From positions 1,178,001-1,242,000 of the forward strand of contig NZ_CP092332.1 in NCBI RefSeq assembly GCF_029866485.1: 64,000 nt of DNA. The letters are read 5' to 3'. The notes below the pieces were generated by a model. It was given only the letters and a program-made list of their open reading frames with translations, was not told the origin of the DNA and did no database searches. Shown here piece after piece: positions 11,647 to 19,621 of this stretch (position 1 is the first letter of the stretch; each line of letters starts with the position of its first letter). The DNA comes from Flavobacterium keumense. Its GTDB lineage: Bacteria > Bacteroidota > Bacteroidia > Flavobacteriales > Flavobacteriaceae. The translations under genes were made by a program, and so were the position numbers.

Positions 11647-11674
11647 AATCCCGTCAAGTAAACAAGACGGGATT
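11647..11674. terminator. Bidirectional terminator
   Basis: AATCCCGTC (11647-11655) pairs with GACGGGATT (11666-11674), flanked by an A-run on the left. It sits between the convergent glycosyltransferase and pdhC genes and can serve both. Confidence 0.85.
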
Positions 11675-11697
11675 CTATAGTTTATGAAAACGAGTAA

Positions 11698-13317
11698 TTA
11701 TGCAAGCATTGTTACTGGGTTTTCGATGAATTGTTTTAATGTTTGTAAAAACTGTGCTCCTGTTGCACCATCAATGGTACGGTGGTCACAAGCTAAAGAA
11801 AGCATCATAGTGTTACCTACTACAATTTGTCCATTTTTAACTACTGGTTTCTCTACAATAGCTCCTACAGAAAGGATAGCAGAGTTAGGTTGGTTAATGA
11901 TAGAATTGAATTCAGTGATACCAAACATTCCAAGGTTAGAAACTGTAAATGTACTTCCTTCCATTTCGTTAGGAAGTAATTTTTTGGTTTTAGCTCTTCC
12001 AGCTAAATCTCTTACGCTTGCACCAATTTGAGATAAACTCATAGCATCTGTAAATCGCAGTACAGGAACTACTAATCCGTCTTCAACAGCTACAGCTACA
12101 CCAATATTTACGTGGTGATTGATGATAATAGCATCTTCTCTCCATTGTGAATTGATGATTGGGTGTTTTTTCAAGGCAGTCGCACAAGCTTTAATTACCA
12201 TATCATTAAATGAAACTTTGGTGTCAGGAACGCTATTAATAGCTGCTCTTGATTTCATTGCTTCGTCCATTGAAACTTCAATAGATAAGTTATAGTGAGG
12301 TGCTGTGAATAAAGATTCAGCTAAACGTTTCGCAATGATTTTACGCATTTGCGAATTTTTAATTTCTTCTGTGAAAACTTCTCCAGCAGGAACGAATACT
12401 TTTGGAGCTGCTGCTTTAGCTGTTTCTTGTGGTTGTGCTGCAGCGGCTGTAGTGCTGCTTGTAGATGGTGTAAAGTTTTCGATATCGCTTTTTACGATAC
12501 GTCCGTTTTCTCCAGAACCTTTTACTTGTGATAATTGGATTCCTTTCTCGTTAGCAATTTTCTTTGCCAATGGTGAAGCCAAAATACGTTGTCCGTCAGC
12601 AGCTGCTTCTTGAGTAATCGGAGCTGCTTTTTCAGCAGGAGCTGCTTTAGTTTCTTCTTTTGCAGTAGCAGTGTTTGAACCACCCACTTTGAAGTTATCA
12701 GCTACGCCACTAATATCTGTTCCCGCTGGTCCTATGATCGCTAATAAACTATCAACTGGTGCCGTGCTTCCTTCTTGAATTCCAATATATAATAAAGTTC
12801 CAGCATTGAATGACTCAAACTCCATTGTCGCTTTGTCTGTTTCGATTTCAGCAAGAATATCTCCTTCTGCAACTGTATCACCTACTTTTTTCAACCAAGT
12901 AGCTACGGTTCCTTCAGTCATCGTATCACTTAAACGAGGCATTGTTACAACAATTACTCCTTCTGGAAGTGCTGCTGGGGTAGCGGCAGGTGATTCTTGT
13001 TTGGTTTCAGTTGCTACAGGAGTTTCAGCTACAGGAGCTGCTGCAGTACCCCCAGCTAATAAAGCCGAGATGTCTTCTCCTTCATTTCCTATAATTGCCA
13101 ATAATGAATCTACGGGTGCAGTTTCTCCTGCTTGAATACCAATATGTAAAAGTGTTCCTTCATTGAAAGATTCAAATTCCATAGTAGCTTTATCTGTTTC
13201 GATTTCAGCTAAGATATCTCCTTCGCTTACTTTATCACCGACTTTTTTAAGCCAAGTAGCCACCGTTCCTTCTGTCATTGTATCGCTCAAACGAGGCATT
13301 GTTACTATTGTAGCCAT
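11698..13317 (-). CDS. pdhC: Pyruvate dehydrogenase E2, dihydrolipoamide acetyltransferase
   Basis: A 539-aa E2 core of the pyruvate dehydrogenase complex, which moves the acetyl group from E1 to CoA. Domains in order: lipoyl domain 1 (lipoylated Lys43 in ETDKATMEFES), an Ala/Pro-rich linker, lipoyl domain 2 (Lys162 in the same motif), a second linker, the peripheral subunit-binding domain (ASPLAKKIANEKGIQLSQ ... GENGRI, about 245-285), and the catalytic acyltransferase domain ending with HRTIDGATGAQFL, whose H-x3-DG is the active site. The two lipoyl domains are nearly identical at their starts, which suggests a fairly recent duplication. The ATG lies 6 bp after the pdhA stop, so pdhA and pdhC are an operon. 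The E1-beta gene is not next to them. Confidence 0.96.
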   Translation of the reverse strand: MATIVTMPRLSDTMTEGTVATWLKKVGDKVSEGDILAEIETDKATMEFESFNEGTLLHIGIQAGETAPVDSLLAIIGNEGEDISALLAGGTAAAPVAETPVATETKQESPAATPAALPEGVIVVTMPRLSDTMTEGTVATWLKKVGDTVAEGDILAEIETDKATMEFESFNAGTLLYIGIQEGSTAPVDSLLAIIGPAGTDISGVADNFKVGGSNTATAKEETKAAPAEKAAPITQEAAADGQRILASPLAKKIANEKGIQLSQVKGSGENGRIVKSDIENFTPSTSSTTAAAAQPQETAKAAAPKVFVPAGEVFTEEIKNSQMRKIIAKRLAESLFTAPHYNLSIEVSMDEAMKSRAAINSVPDTKVSFNDMVIKACATALKKHPIINSQWREDAIIINHHVNIGVAVAVEDGLVVPVLRFTDAMSLSQIGASVRDLAGRAKTKKLLPNEMEGSTFTVSNLGMFGITEFNSIINQPNSAILSVGAIVEKPVVKNGQIVVGNTMMLSLACDHRTIDGATGAQFLQTLKQFIENPVTMLA

Positions 13318-13323
13318 AACTGA

Positions 13324-14322
13324 TTATAATTTATGAGGTAAAAATGGATAGTCTTCTTGTTCGTATACTACGTCGTATAACTGTTGGATTTCTGGATAAG
13401 GAGATTCCTCGGCAAATTTTGCACATTCTTCTACCAAATCTTTCACTCTTTGTTCGATTACTTCAATTTCATCGTCAGTAGCATATTTTTGGTCTTTAAT
13501 TACATCTAATACTTGTGTAATTGGGTCAATTTTTTTGTATTCTTCTACTTCTTCTTTAGAACGGTATAATTGTGCATCAGACATAGAGTGTCCTCTGTAT
13601 CGGTACGTTTTCATTTCAAGGAAGGTAGGTCCATCTCCACGACGTGCTCTTTCGATAGCTTCGGTCATCGCTTCAGCTACTTTTACTGGATTCATTCCGT
13701 CAACAGGTCCGCAAGGCATTTCATACCCCAAACCTAATTTCCAGATATCAGTATGGTTAGCTGTTCTTTCAACAGATGTTCCCATGGCATAACCGTTGTT
13801 CTCAACGATAAATACAACAGGTAATTTCCATAACATGGCCATATTAAATGCTTCGTGTAAAGAACCTTGACGAGCCGCACCATCACCAAAGTAAGTCATT
13901 GTAACTCCTCCAGTATTAAAATATTTGTCTGCAAATGCCAAACCAGCTCCTACAGGAATTTGGCCACCAACAATTCCATGACCTCCGTAAAAACGATGTT
14001 CTTTTGAGAAAATGTGCATTGAGCCCCCCATCCCTTTTGAAGTACCGGTTGCTTTTCCTAAAAGTTCTGCCATTACACGTCTAGGGTCTTCTCCCATGCC
14101 AATTGGTTGAACGTGGTTTCGGTAGGCTGTAATCATTTTGTCCTTGGTCAAATCCATGGCGTGTAGAGCCCCTGCAAGTACTGCTTCTTGACCATTGTAT
14201 AAGTGAAGAAAGCCTCTCACTTTTTGTTGGATGTATAATGCTGCAAGTTTGTCTTCAAACTTTCTCCAAAGCAGCATGTCTTCATACCACTTTAAATAAA
14301 CTTCTTTTGTAACTTCTTTCAT
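13324..14322 (-). CDS. pdhA: Pyruvate dehydrogenase E1 component alpha subunit
   Basis: A 332-aa E1-alpha subunit, which decarboxylates pyruvate with thiamine diphosphate together with E1-beta. The ThDP-binding motif is clear (FGDGAARQGSLHEAFNMA ... ENNGYAMGTS), as is the phosphorylation-loop region YRYRGHSMSDAQLYRS of this family. Length is normal for a heterotetrameric E1-alpha. It is the first gene of a pdhA-pdhC operon on the minus strand. A TATTTTTG sequence on the minus strand at 14393-14400 may be the -7 box, but no TTG is found at the expected distance. Confidence 0.95.
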   Translation of the reverse strand: MKEVTKEVYLKWYEDMLLWRKFEDKLAALYIQQKVRGFLHLYNGQEAVLAGALHAMDLTKDKMITAYRNHVQPIGMGEDPRRVMAELLGKATGTSKGMGGSMHIFSKEHRFYGGHGIVGGQIPVGAGLAFADKYFNTGGVTMTYFGDGAARQGSLHEAFNMAMLWKLPVVFIVENNGYAMGTSVERTANHTDIWKLGLGYEMPCGPVDGMNPVKVAEAMTEAIERARRGDGPTFLEMKTYRYRGHSMSDAQLYRSKEEVEEYKKIDPITQVLDVIKDQKYATDDEIEVIEQRVKDLVEECAKFAEESPYPEIQQLYDVVYEQEDYPFLPHKL

Positions 14323-14448
14323 TTGAATAATGTTGTGTTATCAATTGTATCGAATAACGCAAAATAGTTTCCTCACACAAATTTGCGAAGTGCAAAAATA
14401 AGACATTCCAACTTAGCACTAAAATTAATATGCTATTTTTTGAATTTT

Positions 14449-14931
14449 TTACAAGAACTTTTTGTCAAAAAGGAGAGGAAGTAAGTTTTTGAGAGAATCG
14501 GACTTGTAGATGGAGCCTATTTCCCCCATAAAATAGATTTCAATTGGAGTGTTTTGTTTAATTTCATATTCTGCAATAGTTTGTCTGCATGAGCCACAAG
14601 GCGGTATTGGTGCGCTAGTAGTTGTGGTGCTTGAAGCTGCAGAGATGGCCATTTTTAAAATTTTTGCTTCGGGAAAAACGGCCCCTGCATGAAAAATAGC
14701 GACTCTCTCTGCGCATAGTCCAGAAGGGTAGGCTGCGTTTTCTTGATTGGAACCGAGTATAATTTTTTCATTATCCAATAAAAGTGCAACTCCAACTTTA
14801 AAATTCGAATAAGGAGCGTAGGCTGTTTTGCGAATAGCAATGGCTTCTTGCATCAAATTCTGAATGTCTATTGGAAGTTCTTGAATGGATTCAAAAACAT
14901 CAAAATTGGTAGTTATGGTTATTTTATTCAT
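14449..14931 (-). CDS. cdd: Cytidine deaminase
   Basis: A 160-aa zinc enzyme that deaminates cytidine and deoxycytidine to the uridine forms in pyrimidine salvage. The signature is complete: the catalytic SGLCAERVA block (Cys and Glu) and the PCGSCRQ block (two zinc Cys). I preferred the ATG at 14931 (MNKITITTNF) over an upstream one because the extra eight residues are low-complexity and not typical of the family. It lies between porV and pdhA on the same strand with gaps of roughly 70 and 130 bp, an arrangement I recall from other flavobacteria. Confidence 0.94.
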   Translation of the reverse strand: MNKITITTNFDVFESIQELPIDIQNLMQEAIAIRKTAYAPYSNFKVGVALLLDNEKIILGSNQENAAYPSGLCAERVAIFHAGAVFPEAKILKMAISAASSTTTTSAPIPPCGSCRQTIAEYEIKQNTPIEIYFMGEIGSIYKSDSLKNLLPLLFDKKFL

Positions 14932-14999
14932 AATTTTTTTGGAAAAAAAATCCAAATTTCAATTGAAATTTGGATTTAGCAAGTGTAAGTTATAATAAA

Positions 15000-16163
15000 T
15001 TAATTTAGTCCGTAATTGTCGCCAAAGTTAAACGTTAACGAGAAACGAAGGGTGTTTTCTAGTGGATTTCGTACTTTTGATGATGAAAACAAATACGATA
15101 CGTCAATTTTTGCGGTTGTATATTTAAATCCAGCTCCTAGTGAGAAAAATTGTCTTGCGCCTTTAAGAGGATTTTCGTGAAAATACCCCATACGTATTGC
15201 AAAAGATTCTTTAAATAAATATTCTGTTCCTAAAGCATAGGTAATTTCTTTTAATTCTTCACTAAATCCATTAGGGGCGTCACCAAAAGATTTGAAAATT
15301 CCCGATACCCATCCTGTTTTACGATAATTGTTATAGTTTTGAGTGTATTCCTCGGGAGTTATTGTTCCGTCTCCATTGCTATCCGGATTTTGAGGGGTAG
15401 GGACTAGTAATTTATTTAATTCAAGATGCACTAAAAGTTTGTTGTCTTCGTCAAAAATAAAATCGAAACTAGTTCCAATTTTTAAATTAGCTGGCAAAAA
15501 ATTAGTGTTAAATTCGTCATTATCGTAACTAATTTTTGGTCCTAGATTTTGAATGTTAAAACCAGCTCTCCAAATACCGTTAAAATGGGAGTATGCTTTT
15601 TCTTCAGATTGATAGTATCCTGCAACATCTACCGCAAATGTGTTTGCTGCAGAGGCGTCAGTATTATCTGTTGCGACTTTGAGATTGGAACGGATGTATC
15701 TTCCACTTACAGCCATTGAAAAGGCATTGCTTAATTTTAGAGAGTAAGAACCGTCAAGACTTAATTCGTTTGGTGAAACAATTCTTGGTTGGTCATTTGC
15801 GTCATTTCGTAATTCAATATTTCCTAATCCAAAATACCTTAAGCTTCCAGCCCAAGTGCTTCGGTCATTTATTTTATTAAAATAGGTAAGTTGACCTAAA
15901 GAAATATCATTAACTAAATCTGTTAAATAAGGTGTATAACTTATAGAAAATCCTTTTTCGTTATTGATAAAAGCATATTTTGCCGGATTCCATTGTTGAG
16001 AAAAAGCATCTGCAGAAGTAGCAACGCCAGCATCTGCCATTCCAGCCGCTCTAGCATCTGCGGATACCAATAAAAAAGGTACACCAGTAGTAATAACTCT
16101 TTCTTGAGCATTTACTGTAGAAAATAAAAATAGAAATGATAGAATCAGGATTGTTTTTTTCAT
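15000..16163 (-). CDS. porV: Type IX secretion outer-membrane protein PorV
   Basis: A 387-aa outer-membrane beta-barrel of the PorV/LptO family. In the type IX secretion system (T9SS) PorV shuttles cargo from the SprA translocon to the PorU sortase. A signal peptide precedes the conserved ITTGVPFLLVSADARAAGMA ... WNPAKYAF opening and a FadL-like barrel that ends in an aromatic-rich strand (LRFSLTFNF). The ATG at 16163 gives the best signal peptide (MKKTILILSFLFLFSTVNAQ); an upstream TTG is less likely. In related genomes porU lies next to porV, but here the next 400 bp are non-coding up to divergent gldJ. Confidence 0.92.
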   Translation of the reverse strand: MKKTILILSFLFLFSTVNAQERVITTGVPFLLVSADARAAGMADAGVATSADAFSQQWNPAKYAFINNEKGFSISYTPYLTDLVNDISLGQLTYFNKINDRSTWAGSLRYFGLGNIELRNDANDQPRIVSPNELSLDGSYSLKLSNAFSMAVSGRYIRSNLKVATDNTDASAANTFAVDVAGYYQSEEKAYSHFNGIWRAGFNIQNLGPKISYDNDEFNTNFLPANLKIGTSFDFIFDEDNKLLVHLELNKLLVPTPQNPDSNGDGTITPEEYTQNYNNYRKTGWVSGIFKSFGDAPNGFSEELKEITYALGTEYLFKESFAIRMGYFHENPLKGARQFFSLGAGFKYTTAKIDVSYLFSSSKVRNPLENTLRFSLTFNFGDNYGLN

Positions 16164-16562
16164 TTTCAAAAAATGTAATTATGGAACAAATGTAATGTTT
16201 TTTTATTTTGATTAATTCAGAATGAAAAGTATATTTAATAGTTTATTTTGGCTTTATCTGTATTAGTTTGCTAGTTTAGTAATTCAGATATACTTTTTAT
16301 ATAACTGTTATTTTGTAGTATTATTGTATATATAAATCCAAATATAAAATCATTTCTAATTTTAATTTAAGATTATAATGACTGTTTTGGGAGTAAAAAT
16401 CTAAATCTTTAGTGTATTTTTAATAATAAAAATTATAAATTTGCGTTTTTATCGCTGTTAGGGAGATTACCCAAAGCAATTTAAAAAGAATGTAAAAGAA
16501 AAATTAGTATAGTTAATTATTTGATAATAAAAAAATTACCATACAATTATCCATAAATAAGT
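16164..16562. other. Long gene-free gap between porV and gldJ
   Basis: About 400 bp of AT-rich DNA with no open frame and no recognisable piece of porU. A minus-strand TACATTTG at 16187-16194 could be the porV -7 box, and a plus-strand TAAATTTG at 16436-16443 the gldJ -7 box, which would leave gldJ a leader of about 110 nt. Neither has a TTG at the standard 19-nt distance. Confidence 0.5.
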
Positions 16563-18245
16563 ATGAAAATAAACAAAATTAATGTCTTGCAATTAGTTGC
16601 TTCTATGCTATTAATCATAGGTGTTTCAAGTTGTAGTAAAAAATCTTCAAGCACAGGGAAAGGTTCGTCAAGAGCAACAGGTTGGAATGTAAACAATAAA
16701 AAAGGAGGATTTAAAAAAGCAGGAGAACAAGAGGCAGGCCCAGGTTTGGTTTTTGTTGAGGGAGGAACGTTTACAATGGGAAAAGTTCAAGACGATGTAA
16801 TGCATGATTGGAACAATACACCGAATCAACAGCATGTTCAATCTTTTTATATGGATGAGACTGAAGTTACCAATTTTATGTATTTGGAATATTTGCAATG
16901 GTTGAAAAATGTATTTCCTCCAACAGAAGAAAATTATAAGCATATTTATGAAGGAGCTTTGCCAGATACATTAGTATGGAGAAACAGGTTAGGGTATAGT
17001 GAGACTATGACTAATAATTATTTAAGACATCCAGCATACGCTAGTTATCCTGTTGTTGGTGTAAATTGGATTCAGGCAAATGAATTTAGCAAATGGAGAA
17101 CAGATCGAGTTAATGAAGCCTTGTTAGAAAAAAACGGGTATTTAAAAAAGAATGCAAAAACTGAAGATGTAACTGCCGAAAGTTCATTTAGTACAGAAAC
17201 CTATTTTAATTCACCAACAGCTACTTATGGAGGAGACGATAAGATTGTGTTAAAAGGGAAAAAAGGTTCGGCAAAAGCTACTACAACTAAAGGAGGTAAA
17301 ACGATTCAGCCTAAAAATCTTTATGTACAAAGATCGTCAGGATTGTTGCTTCCAGAATATCGATTGCCAACAGAAGCGGAGTGGGAATACGCCGCAGCAG
17401 CTGATGTAGGGCAAAGAGAATATAATGTGTATAAAGGCCAGAAAAAATATCCTTGGTCTGGTCAGTATACTCGTTCAGGCAAACGTCAGACAAAAGGAGA
17501 TCAATTAGCAAACTTTAAACAGGGTAATGGAGATTATGGTGGTATAGCAGGTTGGTCTGATGATGGAGCTGATATTACTAATGAAGTTAAAAAGTATCCA
17601 GCTAATGATTTTGGATTATACGATATGGCAGGAAATGTTGCTGAATGGGTTGCCGATGTTTATCGTCCTATTGTTGATAATGAATTTAATGATTTCAATT
17701 ACTTTAGAGGAAATCAATATACTAAAAATAAAATAGGAAAAGATGGTAAAGCAGAGATCATTACTAAAGAAACTATGAAGTATGATACTTTAAGTAATGG
17801 AAAGGTAATAGCACGAACTTTTCCAGGTCAGTTAGTACAAGTTCCAGTTGACGAAAATGAAACTTATTTAAGACAAAATTTTGATAGAAGTAACAATCTT
17901 AATTTTAGAGATGGAGATCAGCAATCAAGTAAAGAATATAAATTTGCATCTTCTGAATCTACAAAGGAACCTAAAACGATGTACAATTCTCCTAAGCATA
18001 ATGTGACAGTTGATAGTTTAGGAAAAATGGTTAGAAAGTACGATAGATCGAATAAAAGAACAACACTTATCAATGATAATGTAAGAGTGTATAAAGGGGG
18101 TTCTTGGAGAGATAGAGCTTATTGGTTGGATCCAGCTCAAAGAAGATATTTTCCTCAGGATATGGCTACTGATTATATCGGTTTTAGATGTGCTATGTCT
18201 AGAGTAGGTTCTAAATCACAAAATAAGAAAAGACCTAGAAATTAG
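16563..18245 (+). CDS. gldJ: Gliding motility lipoprotein GldJ
   Basis: A 560-aa lipoprotein essential for gliding in F. johnsoniae, where it forms part of the gliding machinery and stabilises GldK, linking it to the T9SS. The N-terminal signal ends in a lipobox (IIGVSSC). The body is a formylglycine-generating-enzyme/SUMF1-like domain: FVEGGTFTMG near residue 64, DETEVTNFMYLEYL, YRLPTEAEWEYAA, DFGLYDMAGNVAEWVADVY, and the C-terminal KGGSWRDRAYWLDPAQRRY ... GFRCAMS. The SUMF1 fold here is structural rather than known to be catalytic. It is followed by a terminator and murF. Its presence argues for a T9SS and gliding machinery in the genome. Confidence 0.95.
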   Translation: MKINKINVLQLVASMLLIIGVSSCSKKSSSTGKGSSRATGWNVNNKKGGFKKAGEQEAGPGLVFVEGGTFTMGKVQDDVMHDWNNTPNQQHVQSFYMDETEVTNFMYLEYLQWLKNVFPPTEENYKHIYEGALPDTLVWRNRLGYSETMTNNYLRHPAYASYPVVGVNWIQANEFSKWRTDRVNEALLEKNGYLKKNAKTEDVTAESSFSTETYFNSPTATYGGDDKIVLKGKKGSAKATTTKGGKTIQPKNLYVQRSSGLLLPEYRLPTEAEWEYAAAADVGQREYNVYKGQKKYPWSGQYTRSGKRQTKGDQLANFKQGNGDYGGIAGWSDDGADITNEVKKYPANDFGLYDMAGNVAEWVADVYRPIVDNEFNDFNYFRGNQYTKNKIGKDGKAEIITKETMKYDTLSNGKVIARTFPGQLVQVPVDENETYLRQNFDRSNNLNFRDGDQQSSKEYKFASSESTKEPKTMYNSPKHNVTVDSLGKMVRKYDRSNKRTTLINDNVRVYKGGSWRDRAYWLDPAQRRYFPQDMATDYIGFRCAMSRVGSKSQNKKRPRN

Positions 18246-18265
18246 TTTTTATAAATTTATAATAT

Positions 18266-18290
18266 AAAGCCCTTTTTTAGGGCTTTTTGT
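18266..18290 (+). terminator. Terminator after gldJ
   Basis: AAAGCCC, loop TTTTTTA, GGGCTTT, then T-rich DNA. It lies between gldJ and murF, so murF probably has its own promoter or depends on read-through. Confidence 0.8.
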
Positions 18291-18309
18291 TTTTTAAAAT
18301 TTCACAATT

Positions 18310-19593
18310 ATGAATATTGCTAAGATTCATGCTTTATTTTTAAAATGCAAATCGATTTCAATTGATACCCGTAAAATTCAACCAAATTCTTTTTTTGTTG
18401 CTATTAAAGGAGACAATTTTGATGCGAACACTTTTGCTAACGAAGCTTTAGAAAAGGGCGCTTCGTATGTTGTAATCGATAATGCAGATTATTACATAGA
18501 TGAAAGAACTGTTTTGGTAAAGGATAGTCTTCAAACTCTTCAGGCATTAGCGCAATACCATAGGAATTATTTGAAATTACCAATTATTGCTCTTACAGGT
18601 AGTAACGGAAAAACAACTACTAAAGAATTAATTCATGCTGTCTTGTCTACGAAATATAGAACTAAAGCTACTGTTGGGAACTTGAATAATCATATTGGAG
18701 TTCCGCTGACCTTACTTTCCTTTACTTCAGAAACAGAAATCGGAATAGTTGAAATGGGAGCAAATCATAAAAAAGAAATCGAATTTTTGTGTGAATTGGC
18801 TCAGCCTGATTATGGTTATATAACTAATTTTGGGAAAGCACATTTAGAAGGATTTGGAGGTGTTTTAGGGGTTGTAGAGGGCAAAAGTGAAATGTATGAC
18901 TACCTTGGCAAATTTGCAAAATTAGCTTTTGTTAATTTAGAGGATTCTGTTCAAGTAGAAAAAACAAAGTCATTGAAGCACTATACTTTTGGTATTAATA
19001 AATCAAACGCTAATGTAGTTATACTTGATGTAAAGGCAGACCCATTTGTTTGTATAGACTATGCAGGATTGAGTTTAAAAACCCATTTGATAGGATTGTA
19101 TAATGCAAACAATATTAATGCAGCAATAGCAATTGGTAATTATTTTGAAGTTTCTAAAGAAGATATTAAAAAAGCTTTAGAAGGGTATATTCCTGAAAAT
19201 AACCGATCACAATTAATCACAAAAGGAACCAATCAAATTATATTAGATGCTTATAACGCTAATCCAAGTAGTATGGCGGTGGCAATTGAGAATTTTAAAC
19301 AATTAGACAATGCAAACAAAATTGCAATTTTAGGCGATATGTTTGAATTAGGAGGAGAGAGTTTAAAAGAGCATGCTGCAGTTGTAGCTTCTTTAGCTAA
19401 TCAAAAATCGATTGTTTGTCATTTTGTTGGCGCTGATTTTTTTGCCAATAGTTTGAAGAATGAAAATTTTCATTTTCATCCAAGTTTTAATGATTTATCG
19501 GCCTATTTGAAAACCGAAAAAATAGAGAACAGTACCCTACTTATAAAAGGATCAAGAGGAATGGCTTTAGAGCGAACTTTAGAAATTATTTAA
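18310..19593 (+). CDS. murF: UDP-MurNAc-tripeptide--D-Ala-D-Ala ligase
   Basis: A 427-aa Mur ligase that adds D-Ala-D-Ala to the UDP-MurNAc tripeptide in the last cytoplasmic step of peptidoglycan precursor synthesis. The N-terminal MurF substrate domain contains SIDTRKIQPNSFFVAIKGDNFDAN. The ATP-binding P-loop GSNGKTTTK is at residues 97-105, followed by GNLNNHIGVPLTLL and EMGANHKKEI. The C-terminal domain has LDAYNANPSSM and LGDMFELGGES. Length is normal. It follows gldJ with a terminator between; the murF neighbourhood is conserved in flavobacteria. Confidence 0.95.
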   Translation: MNIAKIHALFLKCKSISIDTRKIQPNSFFVAIKGDNFDANTFANEALEKGASYVVIDNADYYIDERTVLVKDSLQTLQALAQYHRNYLKLPIIALTGSNGKTTTKELIHAVLSTKYRTKATVGNLNNHIGVPLTLLSFTSETEIGIVEMGANHKKEIEFLCELAQPDYGYITNFGKAHLEGFGGVLGVVEGKSEMYDYLGKFAKLAFVNLEDSVQVEKTKSLKHYTFGINKSNANVVILDVKADPFVCIDYAGLSLKTHLIGLYNANNINAAIAIGNYFEVSKEDIKKALEGYIPENNRSQLITKGTNQIILDAYNANPSSMAVAIENFKQLDNANKIAILGDMFELGGESLKEHAAVVASLANQKSIVCHFVGADFFANSLKNENFHFHPSFNDLSAYLKTEKIENSTLLIKGSRGMALERTLEII

Positions 19594-19621
19594 TTAAATA
19601 AGGTGTTTACATTTTAAAATT

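Noticed and set aside
11684..13135. Plus-strand open frames opposite pdhC
   Set aside because: They are antisense to the strongly conserved E2 coding sequence and have Ser/Ala-rich composition typical of shadows.
16164..16562. Degraded porU between porV and gldJ
   Set aside because: Neither strand shows any residue of the PorU peptidase domain; the DNA is AT-rich without long frames.
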